DNA of 50,775 bases, from positions 1 to 50,775 of the forward strand of contig CAZFVY010000046.1 in NCBI GenBank assembly GCA_964522665.1, given 5' to 3'. This DNA comes from CAZFVY01 sp964522665. Lineage in GTDB: Bacteria > Verrucomicrobiota > Verrucomicrobiia > Limisphaerales > CAZFVY01. Of the stretch, positions 40,711 through 48,633 are shown in pieces. The first letter of the stretch is position 1, and the number at the start of each line of letters is the position of its first letter. The notes beneath the pieces were generated by a model that did no database searches, was not told where the DNA came from, and was given only the letters and a program-made list of their open reading frames with translations. Both the position numbers and the translations under genes were made by a program.

Positions 40711-42582
40711 ATGAGCAATATCGAGAAACATCATTTTCAGGCCGAGATACAGCAGTTGCTGGATATCGTCATCCATTCGCTTTACACGGATAAAGAGGTC
40801 TTCGTGCGGGAGTTGATTTCGAACGCGGCCGACGCCTGCGAAAAACTCCGCTTCGCCCAGTCGGCGGGAACCGCCATCCTTCAGCCCGACGTCGCGCTCA
40901 CCATCTCCGTCACCACGGATGAAAAGGAAAAGACGATCACTTTCACGGACACCGGCGCCGGCATGACCCACGGAGAGTTGGTTGAAAACCTGGGCACCAT
41001 CGCCCACTCGGGGACCAAGGCGTTCCTCAAGCAGCTCGCGGAAGAGAAACGGCCGGAGGCGAAATTGATCGGCCAATTCGGCGTCGGCTTCTACTCCGCC
41101 TTCATGGCGGCCAGCCAGGTCACCGTTTTCAGCCGCTCGTTTCAAACCGAGGAACAAGGCTGGCGTTGGACCAGCGCGGGCGCCGGAGGCTACGACCTCG
41201 AACCCGCGGCGGACCTCCCGCGCGGAACCAAGATCATCCTGCAGTTGCGGGACGACGCCGCCGATTTCGCCAAGGCCGACACCATCGAGCGCATCATCAA
41301 GCGTTACTCGAATTTCGTCCAATTCCCCATCGAGTTGAACGGCAAACGCATCAACACCGTGCAGGCCATCTGGGCGCGCAATAAAAACGAAATCAAGGAC
41401 GACGAGTACAACGAATTCTACCAATTCGTCGGGCACGACCACGAGAACCCGCTGTTCCGTCTGCACTTCAACGCCGACGCGCCCCTCGCCATCCAGGCTT
41501 TGCTCTTCGTGCCGGCGCGCAACTTCGAAACCTTCGGCATGGGCCGGACGGATTGTGAGGTCAACCTCTACTGCCGAAAGGTCCTCATCCAGGCCAAAGC
41601 GAAAGGGCTGTTCCCCGATTGGCTCCGCTTTCTGAAAGGGGTCGTGGACAGCGAAGACCTGCCGTTGAACATTTCGCGCGAGACCATGCAGGACTCTTCC
41701 CTCGTGCAAAAACTCAATCAGGTTTTGACCGGCCGCTTCCTTAAATTCCTCGATGAACGCGCGGAGAAGGAACCCGCCGGCTACGACTTGTTTTACGCGC
41801 AATACAATCGCTTCCTCAAGGAAGGGATGATCGCCGACCACAATCACCGCGCCGCGCTCGGCAAGTTGCTCCGCTACGAGTCGTCCGCCACCGAGGCCGG
41901 CAAGGCCACGTCGTTGACCGAGTACGTCAAGCGGATGCCGGCCGAGCAGAAGGAGATTTATTTCCAACTCGCCCCGAACCGCGAGGCCGCCGAGGCAAGT
42001 CCCTATTTTGAGGTGTTTCGCGCGCGCGGTTTCGAGGTCCTGTTCCTGTTCGACGCCTGGGACGAATTCGTCATGGATCACCTGCATGAGTTTGACGGCA
42101 AGCAGGTCAAGCCCGCGGAAAAGGGTGAGCTTAACCTGCCCGACACCGACGCCAAAACCGTCAAATTGGGCGAAGCCGAAGCCAAGGGCCTGGCCGCGTG
42201 GCTCAAGGAAACCCTCGGCGACCGCGTCCATGAAGTGCGGGTTTCCCAGCGCCTCGTGGAAAGCCCGGCCGTCATTCTGGACAGCGACAAATTCATGACC
42301 TCCGGCATGCGGCGCATTTGGCAATCGATGCGCAAGGCGGGCGAAACCGCCCCGCCGGTCCAGTTCGACCTCGAAATCAATCCTAGCCACGTCATCGTCA
42401 AGCGGCTCGAAGCGATGCGCCATTCGGACGCGGCGCTGGCCGCGAAAGTCGCCGAACAGGTGCTCGACAACGCTCGCGTCGCCGCCGGTCTGCTTGAAGA
42501 CCCGCGCGTCATGCTCAAGCGTTTGAACGAATTGCTCGAACGAGTGCTGACCGACGGCGGCGCTCCGATCCAAGCCAGTTGA
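40711..42582 (+). CDS. htpG: chaperone HtpG (Hsp90)
   Basis: A 623-aa bacterial Hsp90, the normal length. The ATP-binding N-domain shows ELISNAADACEKLRF, DTGAGM, GTIAHSGTKAFL and GQFGVGFYSAFM; the middle domain contains the DLPLNISRETMQ stretch with the catalytic Arg; and the C-terminal dimerisation domain ends without an EEVD motif, as expected for bacteria. ATG at 40711 is preceded by GGAGA at about 7 nt. The longer in-frame stretch upstream to 40438 is not family-like. Convergent with nothing; it is followed by the NIPSNAP gene 40 bp downstream. Confidence 0.98.
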   Translation: MSNIEKHHFQAEIQQLLDIVIHSLYTDKEVFVRELISNAADACEKLRFAQSAGTAILQPDVALTISVTTDEKEKTITFTDTGAGMTHGELVENLGTIAHSGTKAFLKQLAEEKRPEAKLIGQFGVGFYSAFMAASQVTVFSRSFQTEEQGWRWTSAGAGGYDLEPAADLPRGTKIILQLRDDAADFAKADTIERIIKRYSNFVQFPIELNGKRINTVQAIWARNKNEIKDDEYNEFYQFVGHDHENPLFRLHFNADAPLAIQALLFVPARNFETFGMGRTDCEVNLYCRKVLIQAKAKGLFPDWLRFLKGVVDSEDLPLNISRETMQDSSLVQKLNQVLTGRFLKFLDERAEKEPAGYDLFYAQYNRFLKEGMIADHNHRAALGKLLRYESSATEAGKATSLTEYVKRMPAEQKEIYFQLAPNREAAEASPYFEVFRARGFEVLFLFDAWDEFVMDHLHEFDGKQVKPAEKGELNLPDTDAKTVKLGEAEAKGLAAWLKETLGDRVHEVRVSQRLVESPAVILDSDKFMTSGMRRIWQSMRKAGETAPPVQFDLEINPSHVIVKRLEAMRHSDAALAAKVAEQVLDNARVAAGLLEDPRVMLKRLNELLERVLTDGGAPIQAS

Positions 42583-42622
42583 ACCATTCACGCCCGGACG
42601 CCGCCTCCACCCCCGCATCACG

Positions 42623-43432
42623 ATGAAACGAAGAGAGTTTATCAAGTCATCGCTCGTCGCCACGAGCCTGACCGGCTTGGCCACGGAAATCGAGGCGGCC
42701 GAGGGAGGCGCCGGTGGCGGCCCCGCGCCGCGGGAGTATTACGAACTGCGCCAATACCACCTCCGCCGCGGGCCGAAGCAAAAGTTGTTTGACGATTATT
42801 TTCGCGACGCCGCGCTGCCCGCGCTGAATCGCATCGGCGTCAAACCAGTCGGCGTTTTCAACGTGCTCATCGGGCCGGAAAGTCCGACCTGCTACGTCTT
42901 GTTGGCGCATCCCACCGCGGACTCCCTGCTCACCGCGACCGACCGCATGCGCGCCGACGCGGAGTACCAAAAGGCCGGCGCCGACTTCATCAACGCGACC
43001 GCCGCGGACCCAGCCTACGCGCGGGTAGAAAGCGCGCTCCTGCTCTCCTTCTCCGGGCTCCCGAGACTAGAGGTTCCCGCCGCGGTGGCGGACGGCAAGC
43101 CGCGGATCTACGAGCTGCGCACCTATGAAAGCCACAGCAAAAAGGCGAACAAGACGAAAATCTCGATGTTCAACGACTCCGAGATCGCGATTTTTCGCCG
43201 GTGCGGTTTGCAGCCGGTATTCTTCGCCGAGACGCTGATTGGCGGACGCCAGCCAAGCCTGACCTACCTGCTCTCCTTCGAGAGCCTGGCGGCGCGCGAA
43301 AAGAATTGGGCTATTTTCGCCGCTGATCCCGAATGGAAGAAGCTCAGCGCGACGCCCGGTTTTACGGACGCCGAAATCGTCTCCAGCATCAGCAACGTGA
43401 TCCTTCGGCCCGCGCCTTATTCGCAGATTTAA
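42623..43432 (+). CDS. NIPSNAP-family protein with Tat-type leader
   Basis: A 269-aa exported protein. The N-terminus MKRREFIKSSLVATSLTG has a twin-arginine (KRREF) followed by a hydrophobic stretch, so Tat export is likely, with cleavage near residue 30. Two NIPSNAP domains follow, about 36-135 (beginning YYELRQYHLRRG) and about 150-265 (beginning IYELRTYESHSKK). These ferredoxin-like folds pair as a dimeric alpha/beta barrel. The function of bacterial NIPSNAP proteins is unknown; they are common in Verrucomicrobiota and Planctomycetota. It is convergent with the second LarA-like gene, with an 18-bp gap. Confidence 0.9.
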   Translation: MKRREFIKSSLVATSLTGLATEIEAAEGGAGGGPAPREYYELRQYHLRRGPKQKLFDDYFRDAALPALNRIGVKPVGVFNVLIGPESPTCYVLLAHPTADSLLTATDRMRADAEYQKAGADFINATAADPAYARVESALLLSFSGLPRLEVPAAVADGKPRIYELRTYESHSKKANKTKISMFNDSEIAIFRRCGLQPVFFAETLIGGRQPSLTYLLSFESLAAREKNWAIFAADPEWKKLSATPGFTDAEIVSSISNVILRPAPYSQI

Positions 43433-43450
43433 TCGCGGCGCCGGGCGCGC

Positions 43451-44737
43451 TCAGATCTCGGGCGGCGCCAGCGGAAGCATATTCCCGTTGGTGTCGAACT
43501 CGACGGTCCGCCACTCGCCGCATAATTGCAGGTCATCCCGCGATTCAATCTCCCGGCGGTACGCCTCCGAAACCTCCAGGCACGCGAGCGATAGCGTGTT
43601 GGCCACCCGCACCACGCGCGCTTCCCCGGTATCCGGCATCGCCAGTGAGCCTAGCGCCTGCGTCAACGCCTCACGATCGGTGTCGAAGTGAATGGGGATT
43701 TTAACGCTTTGCGGCGAGAGCGCGGTCAGCGCGTTCACGTAACTGGTCCGGCTGTCGATGGCTCGGACTAATCGGGTCGTCGTCACGTCGGCCATGCCGA
43801 TCCCCACCCCGTTGCCGTGGGTTTCCGCCGTCAGATCGCGCGCAAAGATTCGGCGGATCGTCGGCCCCGGCGCCGGGCTGGAAACCAGCGAGGAAATGTA
43901 ACCCATCACGCCGCGGCCAATGACGTTGGGGTCCATGCCCGCCCCGCTGATGTTCTTTCCAATCTCATCCACGACCAAAAGGTCGATGTCGTCAAACGGC
44001 AACCGCGGCATCAGCCGGCGCGACTCTTCCAGCAATTCGCTTTCCCGCGCCTCCATCTCCGTTGGCTTGAGGACCGCCAGCCGAACCGGCTCGTGGAACT
44101 GATCCTCGACGATCGCCACGCCCGCCAGAACCGGCGCCGACTGCAGAATTACCCGCGCCACCCCGCGCAGGACCTGTTCGTGGCCCAACCGGCTCGCCGC
44201 GACGTGGCACGCCGTGGCTCCATTTCGCTTGCCCAGGCCAATCGCCAGCATCTTCACGACGCCACTGCCGAGCGAGCCGCCAAAATCGGTGTGCGGCTTG
44301 ACGCGGTTGATCAGCACGATGCCATCGGCGCGCAACGCCTCGACGCTACAGTGAACGGGCACGCCATCGCTGGTCGTGCCCACGATTTCCGTCTCAAGCG
44401 ACGCCCGAATGGGAACCCCCATGGCCGCCTCCGTCACGCCGTATTCCGCCAGGACGGCGGTCTGCCCTTCCGGCGTCGCGCCGCCATGACTGCCCATGGC
44501 CGGAATGATGAACGGCTCGGCGCCGGCCGCTTTCAAGATCTTGATCACGCCCGCGACAATCGACGCCAGTTTCGTGATGCCCCGACTGCCCACACCGACG
44601 GCGATTCGGGCTCCGGGCCGGAGCGACCCCAGCGCTTGGCGCTGGGCGAATTCGCGCGCGAGAACCTCGTCGATCTGCATTGGAGCTACGTCCGGGAATT
44701 TTTGACGGACCAAAGCTAGCCGGGGAATAGTGGTCAT
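43451..44737 (-). CDS. second LarA-like (DUF2088) protein
   Basis: A 428-aa member of the nickel-pincer isomerase superfamily, only distantly similar to the LarA-like protein at 24901-26247. Motifs are ARIAVGVGSRGI, PAMGSHGGATPEGQ, and NRVKPHTDFGGSLGSGVVKML with His and Lys in the cofactor positions. The proteins share the general order but not the sequence detail, so this is a different subgroup. A long tail (about 270-428) differs from classical LarA. The ATG at 44737 (MTTIPRLALVRQKF) is preferred over 44797. It diverges from the MFS transporter by 73 bp, which suggests that the transported acid could be its substrate; that is an inference. Confidence 0.85.
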   Translation of the reverse strand: MTTIPRLALVRQKFPDVAPMQIDEVLAREFAQRQALGSLRPGARIAVGVGSRGITKLASIVAGVIKILKAAGAEPFIIPAMGSHGGATPEGQTAVLAEYGVTEAAMGVPIRASLETEIVGTTSDGVPVHCSVEALRADGIVLINRVKPHTDFGGSLGSGVVKMLAIGLGKRNGATACHVAASRLGHEQVLRGVARVILQSAPVLAGVAIVEDQFHEPVRLAVLKPTEMEARESELLEESRRLMPRLPFDDIDLLVVDEIGKNISGAGMDPNVIGRGVMGYISSLVSSPAPGPTIRRIFARDLTAETHGNGVGIGMADVTTTRLVRAIDSRTSYVNALTALSPQSVKIPIHFDTDREALTQALGSLAMPDTGEARVVRVANTLSLACLEVSEAYRREIESRDDLQLCGEWRTVEFDTNGNMLPLAPPEI

Positions 44738-44810
44738 ATTTCCTGCTGACTTTAGGCTTTCTTTGACCGTCCTAAAAGCAAAGAATGCCCGCCACACCGA
44801 ACCCTAACCC

Positions 44811-46073
44811 GTGGCGCCCGTACGACATCTCCGCTGGTGGATCGCGAGCCTGCTGGCGATCGCCACCGCGCTGAATTACCTCGACCGCCAGAGCCTTCCG
44901 GTCGTCGTGGGCGAAATCCAGAAGGAGATCCCGATCAGCGACGCGCAGTTCGGCGAATTGCAATCGTTGTTCCTGCTGGCGTATGGAACCATGTACGCGG
45001 TGGGCGGACGCCTGATCGACCGGCTCGGGACCCGCGCCGGATACGCCTTGATGATCGTTTGGTGGTCCACCGCGGCGCTGTTGCAGGGCGCGGTCAGTTC
45101 CGTGCTCGGCTTGGGCGTCTTTCGTTTTTTGCTGGGCATGGGTGAGGGCGGCGGGTTCCCCGGCTCGGCCAAGGCGGTTTCGGAATGGTTTCCGCCAAAG
45201 GAACGCTCCCTGGCCTGTGGCATTTTTAACTCCGGCTCCAGCGTCGGCGCCGTCATCGCGCCGCCGCTCATCGCGCTCATCGTGCTTCACCTGAACTGGC
45301 ATTGGGTGTTTTGGCTGACGGGCGCCGCGGGCTACGCCTGGGCGCTGGCGTGGTGGCGCCTTTACGACCTGCCGCAAAACCACCGCCGCCTCGCCCCGGA
45401 GGAACGGGCGCACATCGCGGACGGACTCGCCGCAAACCCCGTCCCGGCCGCCGAAAGCGCCGCGTCGCTCCGGGGCTGGGGCCAACTCCTGCGTTTTCGC
45501 CAGGTCTGGGGCCTGCTCATCGCCAAACACCTTTCGGACGCGGCCTGGTTCTTCTACATCTTTTGGCTGCCCAAGTACCTGGGGGACGTCCGCGGTCTAA
45601 ACCTCAAGCAAATCGGCGCCTACGCCTGGATTCCTTACGCGTTCTCCGGCGCGGGCTGCCTGCTCGGCGGCTGGCTGAGCGGCGCGCTCGTCCACCGGGG
45701 AAAATCGCTCGACCACGCGCGCAAGATCGCGCTCGCCACCGGCGCCGCGCTCATGCCGCTCTCCCTCCTCATCGTCTCCGCCCCGCTCCATCTGGCGCTG
45801 CTCCTCTTCAGCCTCGCGATGTTCGGCCACCAATTCTGGTCCACCATCATGCAGACGCTGCCGGCCGATCTAGTTCCGTCACGGCTGGTCGGGTCGGTCG
45901 CTGGCCTCGCGGGCGCGGCGGGCGCGTTCGGCGGCATGTTTTTCAGTTATGCCGTCGGCCACCTCATCGCCCACCACGGGTATGCGCCGGCGTTTATCAT
46001 CGCCGGCACGTTGCACCCCGTCGCCCTCTTGTTCATTCTTTTCCTGACCCGGAAAATCGAACGCATCGTCTGA
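44811..46073 (+). CDS. MFS transporter, anion:cation symporter (hexuronate/galactonate) type
   Basis: A 420-aa permease with 12 predicted membrane helices. It carries the ACS-family signature near helix 1 (TALNYLDRQSLPVV), GGRLIDRLGTRAGYAL between helices 2 and 3, and RFLLGMGEGGGFPGSAKAVSEWFPPKERS in the helix 4/5 region, all typical of ExuT/DgoT-like hexuronate and sugar-acid transporters. It would import an organic anion with protons. The GTG at 44811 is the likely start; no Shine-Dalgarno is visible. The cytochrome/WD40 gene starts 8 bp downstream. Confidence 0.93.
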   Translation: MAPVRHLRWWIASLLAIATALNYLDRQSLPVVVGEIQKEIPISDAQFGELQSLFLLAYGTMYAVGGRLIDRLGTRAGYALMIVWWSTAALLQGAVSSVLGLGVFRFLLGMGEGGGFPGSAKAVSEWFPPKERSLACGIFNSGSSVGAVIAPPLIALIVLHLNWHWVFWLTGAAGYAWALAWWRLYDLPQNHRRLAPEERAHIADGLAANPVPAAESAASLRGWGQLLRFRQVWGLLIAKHLSDAAWFFYIFWLPKYLGDVRGLNLKQIGAYAWIPYAFSGAGCLLGGWLSGALVHRGKSLDHARKIALATGAALMPLSLLIVSAPLHLALLLFSLAMFGHQFWSTIMQTLPADLVPSRLVGSVAGLAGAAGAFGGMFFSYAVGHLIAHHGYAPAFIIAGTLHPVALLFILFLTRKIERIV

Positions 46074-46081
46074 CCGCGCGC

Positions 46082-47476
46082 ATGAATCCGACTTTTAGAT
46101 GCGCCATCGTGCTATTGGCCTTGGGCTCGTGCGGGCTGCCTTTGCTCGCCGTGGACACCGTGGCCGGTGAGGCCGCTCTCCCCGTCAGCTTCGTGAAAGA
46201 AGTCGCGCCAATCTTTCTCAAGAAGTGCAGTGTTTGCCACGGTCCCGAGAAATCCAAAAGCGGCTACCAACTCGTCACCTTCAACCTCGCGATGAAAGCG
46301 GGCTCCAGCAAAGCGGCGCCGATCACGCCCGGCGATCCCGCCAACAGCAAGTTGTTTCAACTGATCACCACGCTAGACGAAGACGACCGAATGCCCCAGA
46401 AGGACGAGCGTTTATCCGCCGAGCAAATCGCCCGCGTCGAACAATGGATCAAAGCCGGCGCCCGTTTTGACGGACCGGACCCGAACGCCCCGCTGCTCAC
46501 CCTGGTTCCACCGGCTCCGTATCCGTTGTCGCCCGACGTTTACCCGCGTCCCGTTCCGGTGACCGCCCTCGCCTTCAGCCCGGACGGGCGGGCCTTGGCC
46601 GCTTCCGGTTATCACGAGGTAAATATTTGGAACCCGGAGAACGGCCACCTCGAGCGCCGTATTCAACGCCTCCCGCAGCGGATTAGCGCGCTCGCCTACG
46701 ATTCGACCGGCCGGCGGCTCGTGGCCGCGGGCGGGACGCCCGGACAAATGGGCGCCGCTCTGCTTCTGGATCCCGCCGCCGGCGTCGTCCTCCGCTCAAT
46801 CGCCACCTTCCCGGACGTCGCCCTCTGCGCCGCTCTCAGCCCCGACGGAACGCGGCTCGCGGTCGGCGGCGCGGACAACGCGATTCATCTCTACGACACG
46901 CGCAGCTGGAAGGAACAACTGCGGATTGAACAGCACGCCGATTGGGTCATGGACTTGGCGTTCTCGCCCGACGGCGCCCAGATTGCCTCCGCCAGCCGCG
47001 ACCGCACCGCGAGAATCTACAACGCCACCACCGGCGACCTGGAAACCACCTACACCGGGCACGAAGCGCCGGTCGCCTCCGTCGCATTCTCCCCGGACGC
47101 TCAAACGGTTTTCAGCGCCGGGCGGGATCGCAAAATCCACGCCTGGGCCACGAAAGACGCCAAGAAAAGGGGGGAGATCGACGGCTTCGACGGCGAGGTC
47201 TTTCGAGTTTTGATCCAACGTGACCGGCTCTTCGCCTGTTCCGCGGATAAGTCGGTCCGCATGTATCAGCTGGAGAACCACAAATTGCTCCGCTCCTATC
47301 CCGGCCATTCCGACTGGGTTTACGCCCTCGCGTTGGATCCGAAAACTCAACGACTCGCGAGCGGCAGCTTCGACGGTCAGGTCCGCGTTTGGAACCCGGA
47401 AATTGAGCAGCCAACTTGCGTCTTTACGGCGGCGCCAGGGTTTTCCGTGCTCAAGCAGGAGACATCGGTAAAGTGA
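46082..47476 (+). CDS. planctomycete-type cytochrome c fused to WD40 propeller
   Basis: A 464-aa exported protein. A signal peptide (about 1-23) leads to a PSCyt1-type cytochrome c domain (about 30-120) with the heme motif CSVCH (Cys49, Cys52, His53) and Met104 (EDDRMPQ) as likely axial ligand. Seven WD40-like repeats follow (about 155-450) with motifs such as LAFSPDG and ARIYNATTG, enough for one seven-bladed propeller. This fusion occurs mainly in Planctomycetota and Verrucomicrobiota; its electron partner is unknown. The ATG at 46082 lies 8 bp after the MFS stop; the upstream in-frame stretch overlaps MFS and is a shadow. Confidence 0.92.
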   Translation: MNPTFRCAIVLLALGSCGLPLLAVDTVAGEAALPVSFVKEVAPIFLKKCSVCHGPEKSKSGYQLVTFNLAMKAGSSKAAPITPGDPANSKLFQLITTLDEDDRMPQKDERLSAEQIARVEQWIKAGARFDGPDPNAPLLTLVPPAPYPLSPDVYPRPVPVTALAFSPDGRALAASGYHEVNIWNPENGHLERRIQRLPQRISALAYDSTGRRLVAAGGTPGQMGAALLLDPAAGVVLRSIATFPDVALCAALSPDGTRLAVGGADNAIHLYDTRSWKEQLRIEQHADWVMDLAFSPDGAQIASASRDRTARIYNATTGDLETTYTGHEAPVASVAFSPDAQTVFSAGRDRKIHAWATKDAKKRGEIDGFDGEVFRVLIQRDRLFACSADKSVRMYQLENHKLLRSYPGHSDWVYALALDPKTQRLASGSFDGQVRVWNPEIEQPTCVFTAAPGFSVLKQETSVK

Positions 47477-47537
47477 CGTGACAACTCGATTGAGTCGCCT
47501 CGCTGAGCAATTCTCCCAGCTTCGGCGCCCACCGACC

Positions 47538-48587
47538 TCAAGTCCAACGCCAATTCAACCCCAAATCCTCCGCCAGCCCCTTCAGATTCGCGACCACGTC
47601 ATCGGGCAGCTCGATTCCGTCGCGAAGCGCCTTTGCCCGTCGTTCCCATTCCATTTCGCCTGGCAGCCAAATTCGTTCGGAGCCTTTGGCCTTGGGGGCC
47701 TCCCGGATTTCCTTCACGGTCTGCGCCATTCGCTGCTCGAAAACTTCCGGCGGCATCATCGCGCCGACATTGATGGCGATGAACGCGGCGCCGTGTCCCG
47801 TCGGGCGCGAGGCGTCCTGAAACATCCAACTCAGGACATGCGGACCAATCATCGCGCCGGTCAAAACTCCCGATAACGTCTCGATCAGCAACGCGATCCC
47901 ATAGCCTTTATGCCCGGCCATCGGCGTCAGCGCCGCCGTGTCGGGAAAAATCGTCGGGTCGCTCGTCGGGAGACCGTCCGCATCCACGATCCAATGATTC
48001 GGAATGGTCCGCCCAACCTTTGCGGCGGCAAAAACTTTGCCTCCGGCGACCGTGCTGGTGGCCATATCGAGGAAGATCGCGGGTTCGCCGACGCGCGGCG
48101 CCGCGAACGCGAATGGATTGCTCCCCATGACCGCCCCGCGCGCGCCGGGGACGGTGACCGTCGGAATGTCGTTGCACATGGCGACGCCGATCATCCCTTC
48201 CTTGGCCGCCATGAGGGCGTAATAGCCGGCGCCGCCGAAGTGGCAACTATTCCGCACGCCGGCGTAGCCGATTCCGGCCTGCTTCGCCTTGGCGATCGCG
48301 ACTTCCATCGCGAAGGTCGAGGTCACCATCCCAAGCGACGAGTCGCCATCGACCATCGCCCAGGCCAAACCCTCGCGCTCGACCCGCGGCCGGCCATCCT
48401 TGCGGATGCCGCCGCCGCGGACCCGGCGGATATAGCCGCGCAAACTCTTCACGCCGTGGGTGAACACGCCCCAACTGTCGGTCGTAACGAGGACGTCGGC
48501 CGTCGTTTCGGCGTCCCTTTGCCCGACGCCCGCGTGGGTCAACGCCTCGACGCACCACCCGGTCAATTGCTCTACGCTTATTCGCAT
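47538..48587 (-). CDS. Ldh_2-family (malate/sulfolactate/ureidoglycolate) dehydrogenase
   Basis: A 349-aa NAD(P)-dependent oxidoreductase of the unusual Ldh_2 fold, which oxidises or reduces 2-hydroxyacids such as malate, (S)-sulfolactate or ureidoglycolate. The motifs are DSWGVFTHGVKSL near the N-terminus, VRNSCHFGGAGYYALMA with the catalytic His, GSNPFAFAAP, and GHKGYGIALLIE. Length is normal. The start is ATG at 48587 with GGGAAG some 12 nt upstream. The substrate cannot be assigned, but the family fits the hydroxy-acid theme of the neighbouring LarA-like and ExuT-like genes. It is convergent with the cytochrome/WD40 gene. Confidence 0.94.
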   Translation of the reverse strand: MRISVEQLTGWCVEALTHAGVGQRDAETTADVLVTTDSWGVFTHGVKSLRGYIRRVRGGGIRKDGRPRVEREGLAWAMVDGDSSLGMVTSTFAMEVAIAKAKQAGIGYAGVRNSCHFGGAGYYALMAAKEGMIGVAMCNDIPTVTVPGARGAVMGSNPFAFAAPRVGEPAIFLDMATSTVAGGKVFAAAKVGRTIPNHWIVDADGLPTSDPTIFPDTAALTPMAGHKGYGIALLIETLSGVLTGAMIGPHVLSWMFQDASRPTGHGAAFIAINVGAMMPPEVFEQRMAQTVKEIREAPKAKGSERIWLPGEMEWERRAKALRDGIELPDDVVANLKGLAEDLGLNWRWT

Positions 48588-48633
48588 GCGCGAGCGCAGC
48601 TTCCCACCTTACCCCGAGCCAAGGCGACCCTTT

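Noticed and set aside
40579..42684. 701-codon open frame antisense to htpG
   Set aside because: htpG is certain on the plus strand; the antisense translation has repetitive Gly/Val/Glu composition mirroring htpG codons.
45302..46081. In-frame upstream extension of the cytochrome c/WD40 gene
   Set aside because: It overlaps the MFS gene in another frame, is Arg/Pro-rich, and the signal peptide begins at 46082.
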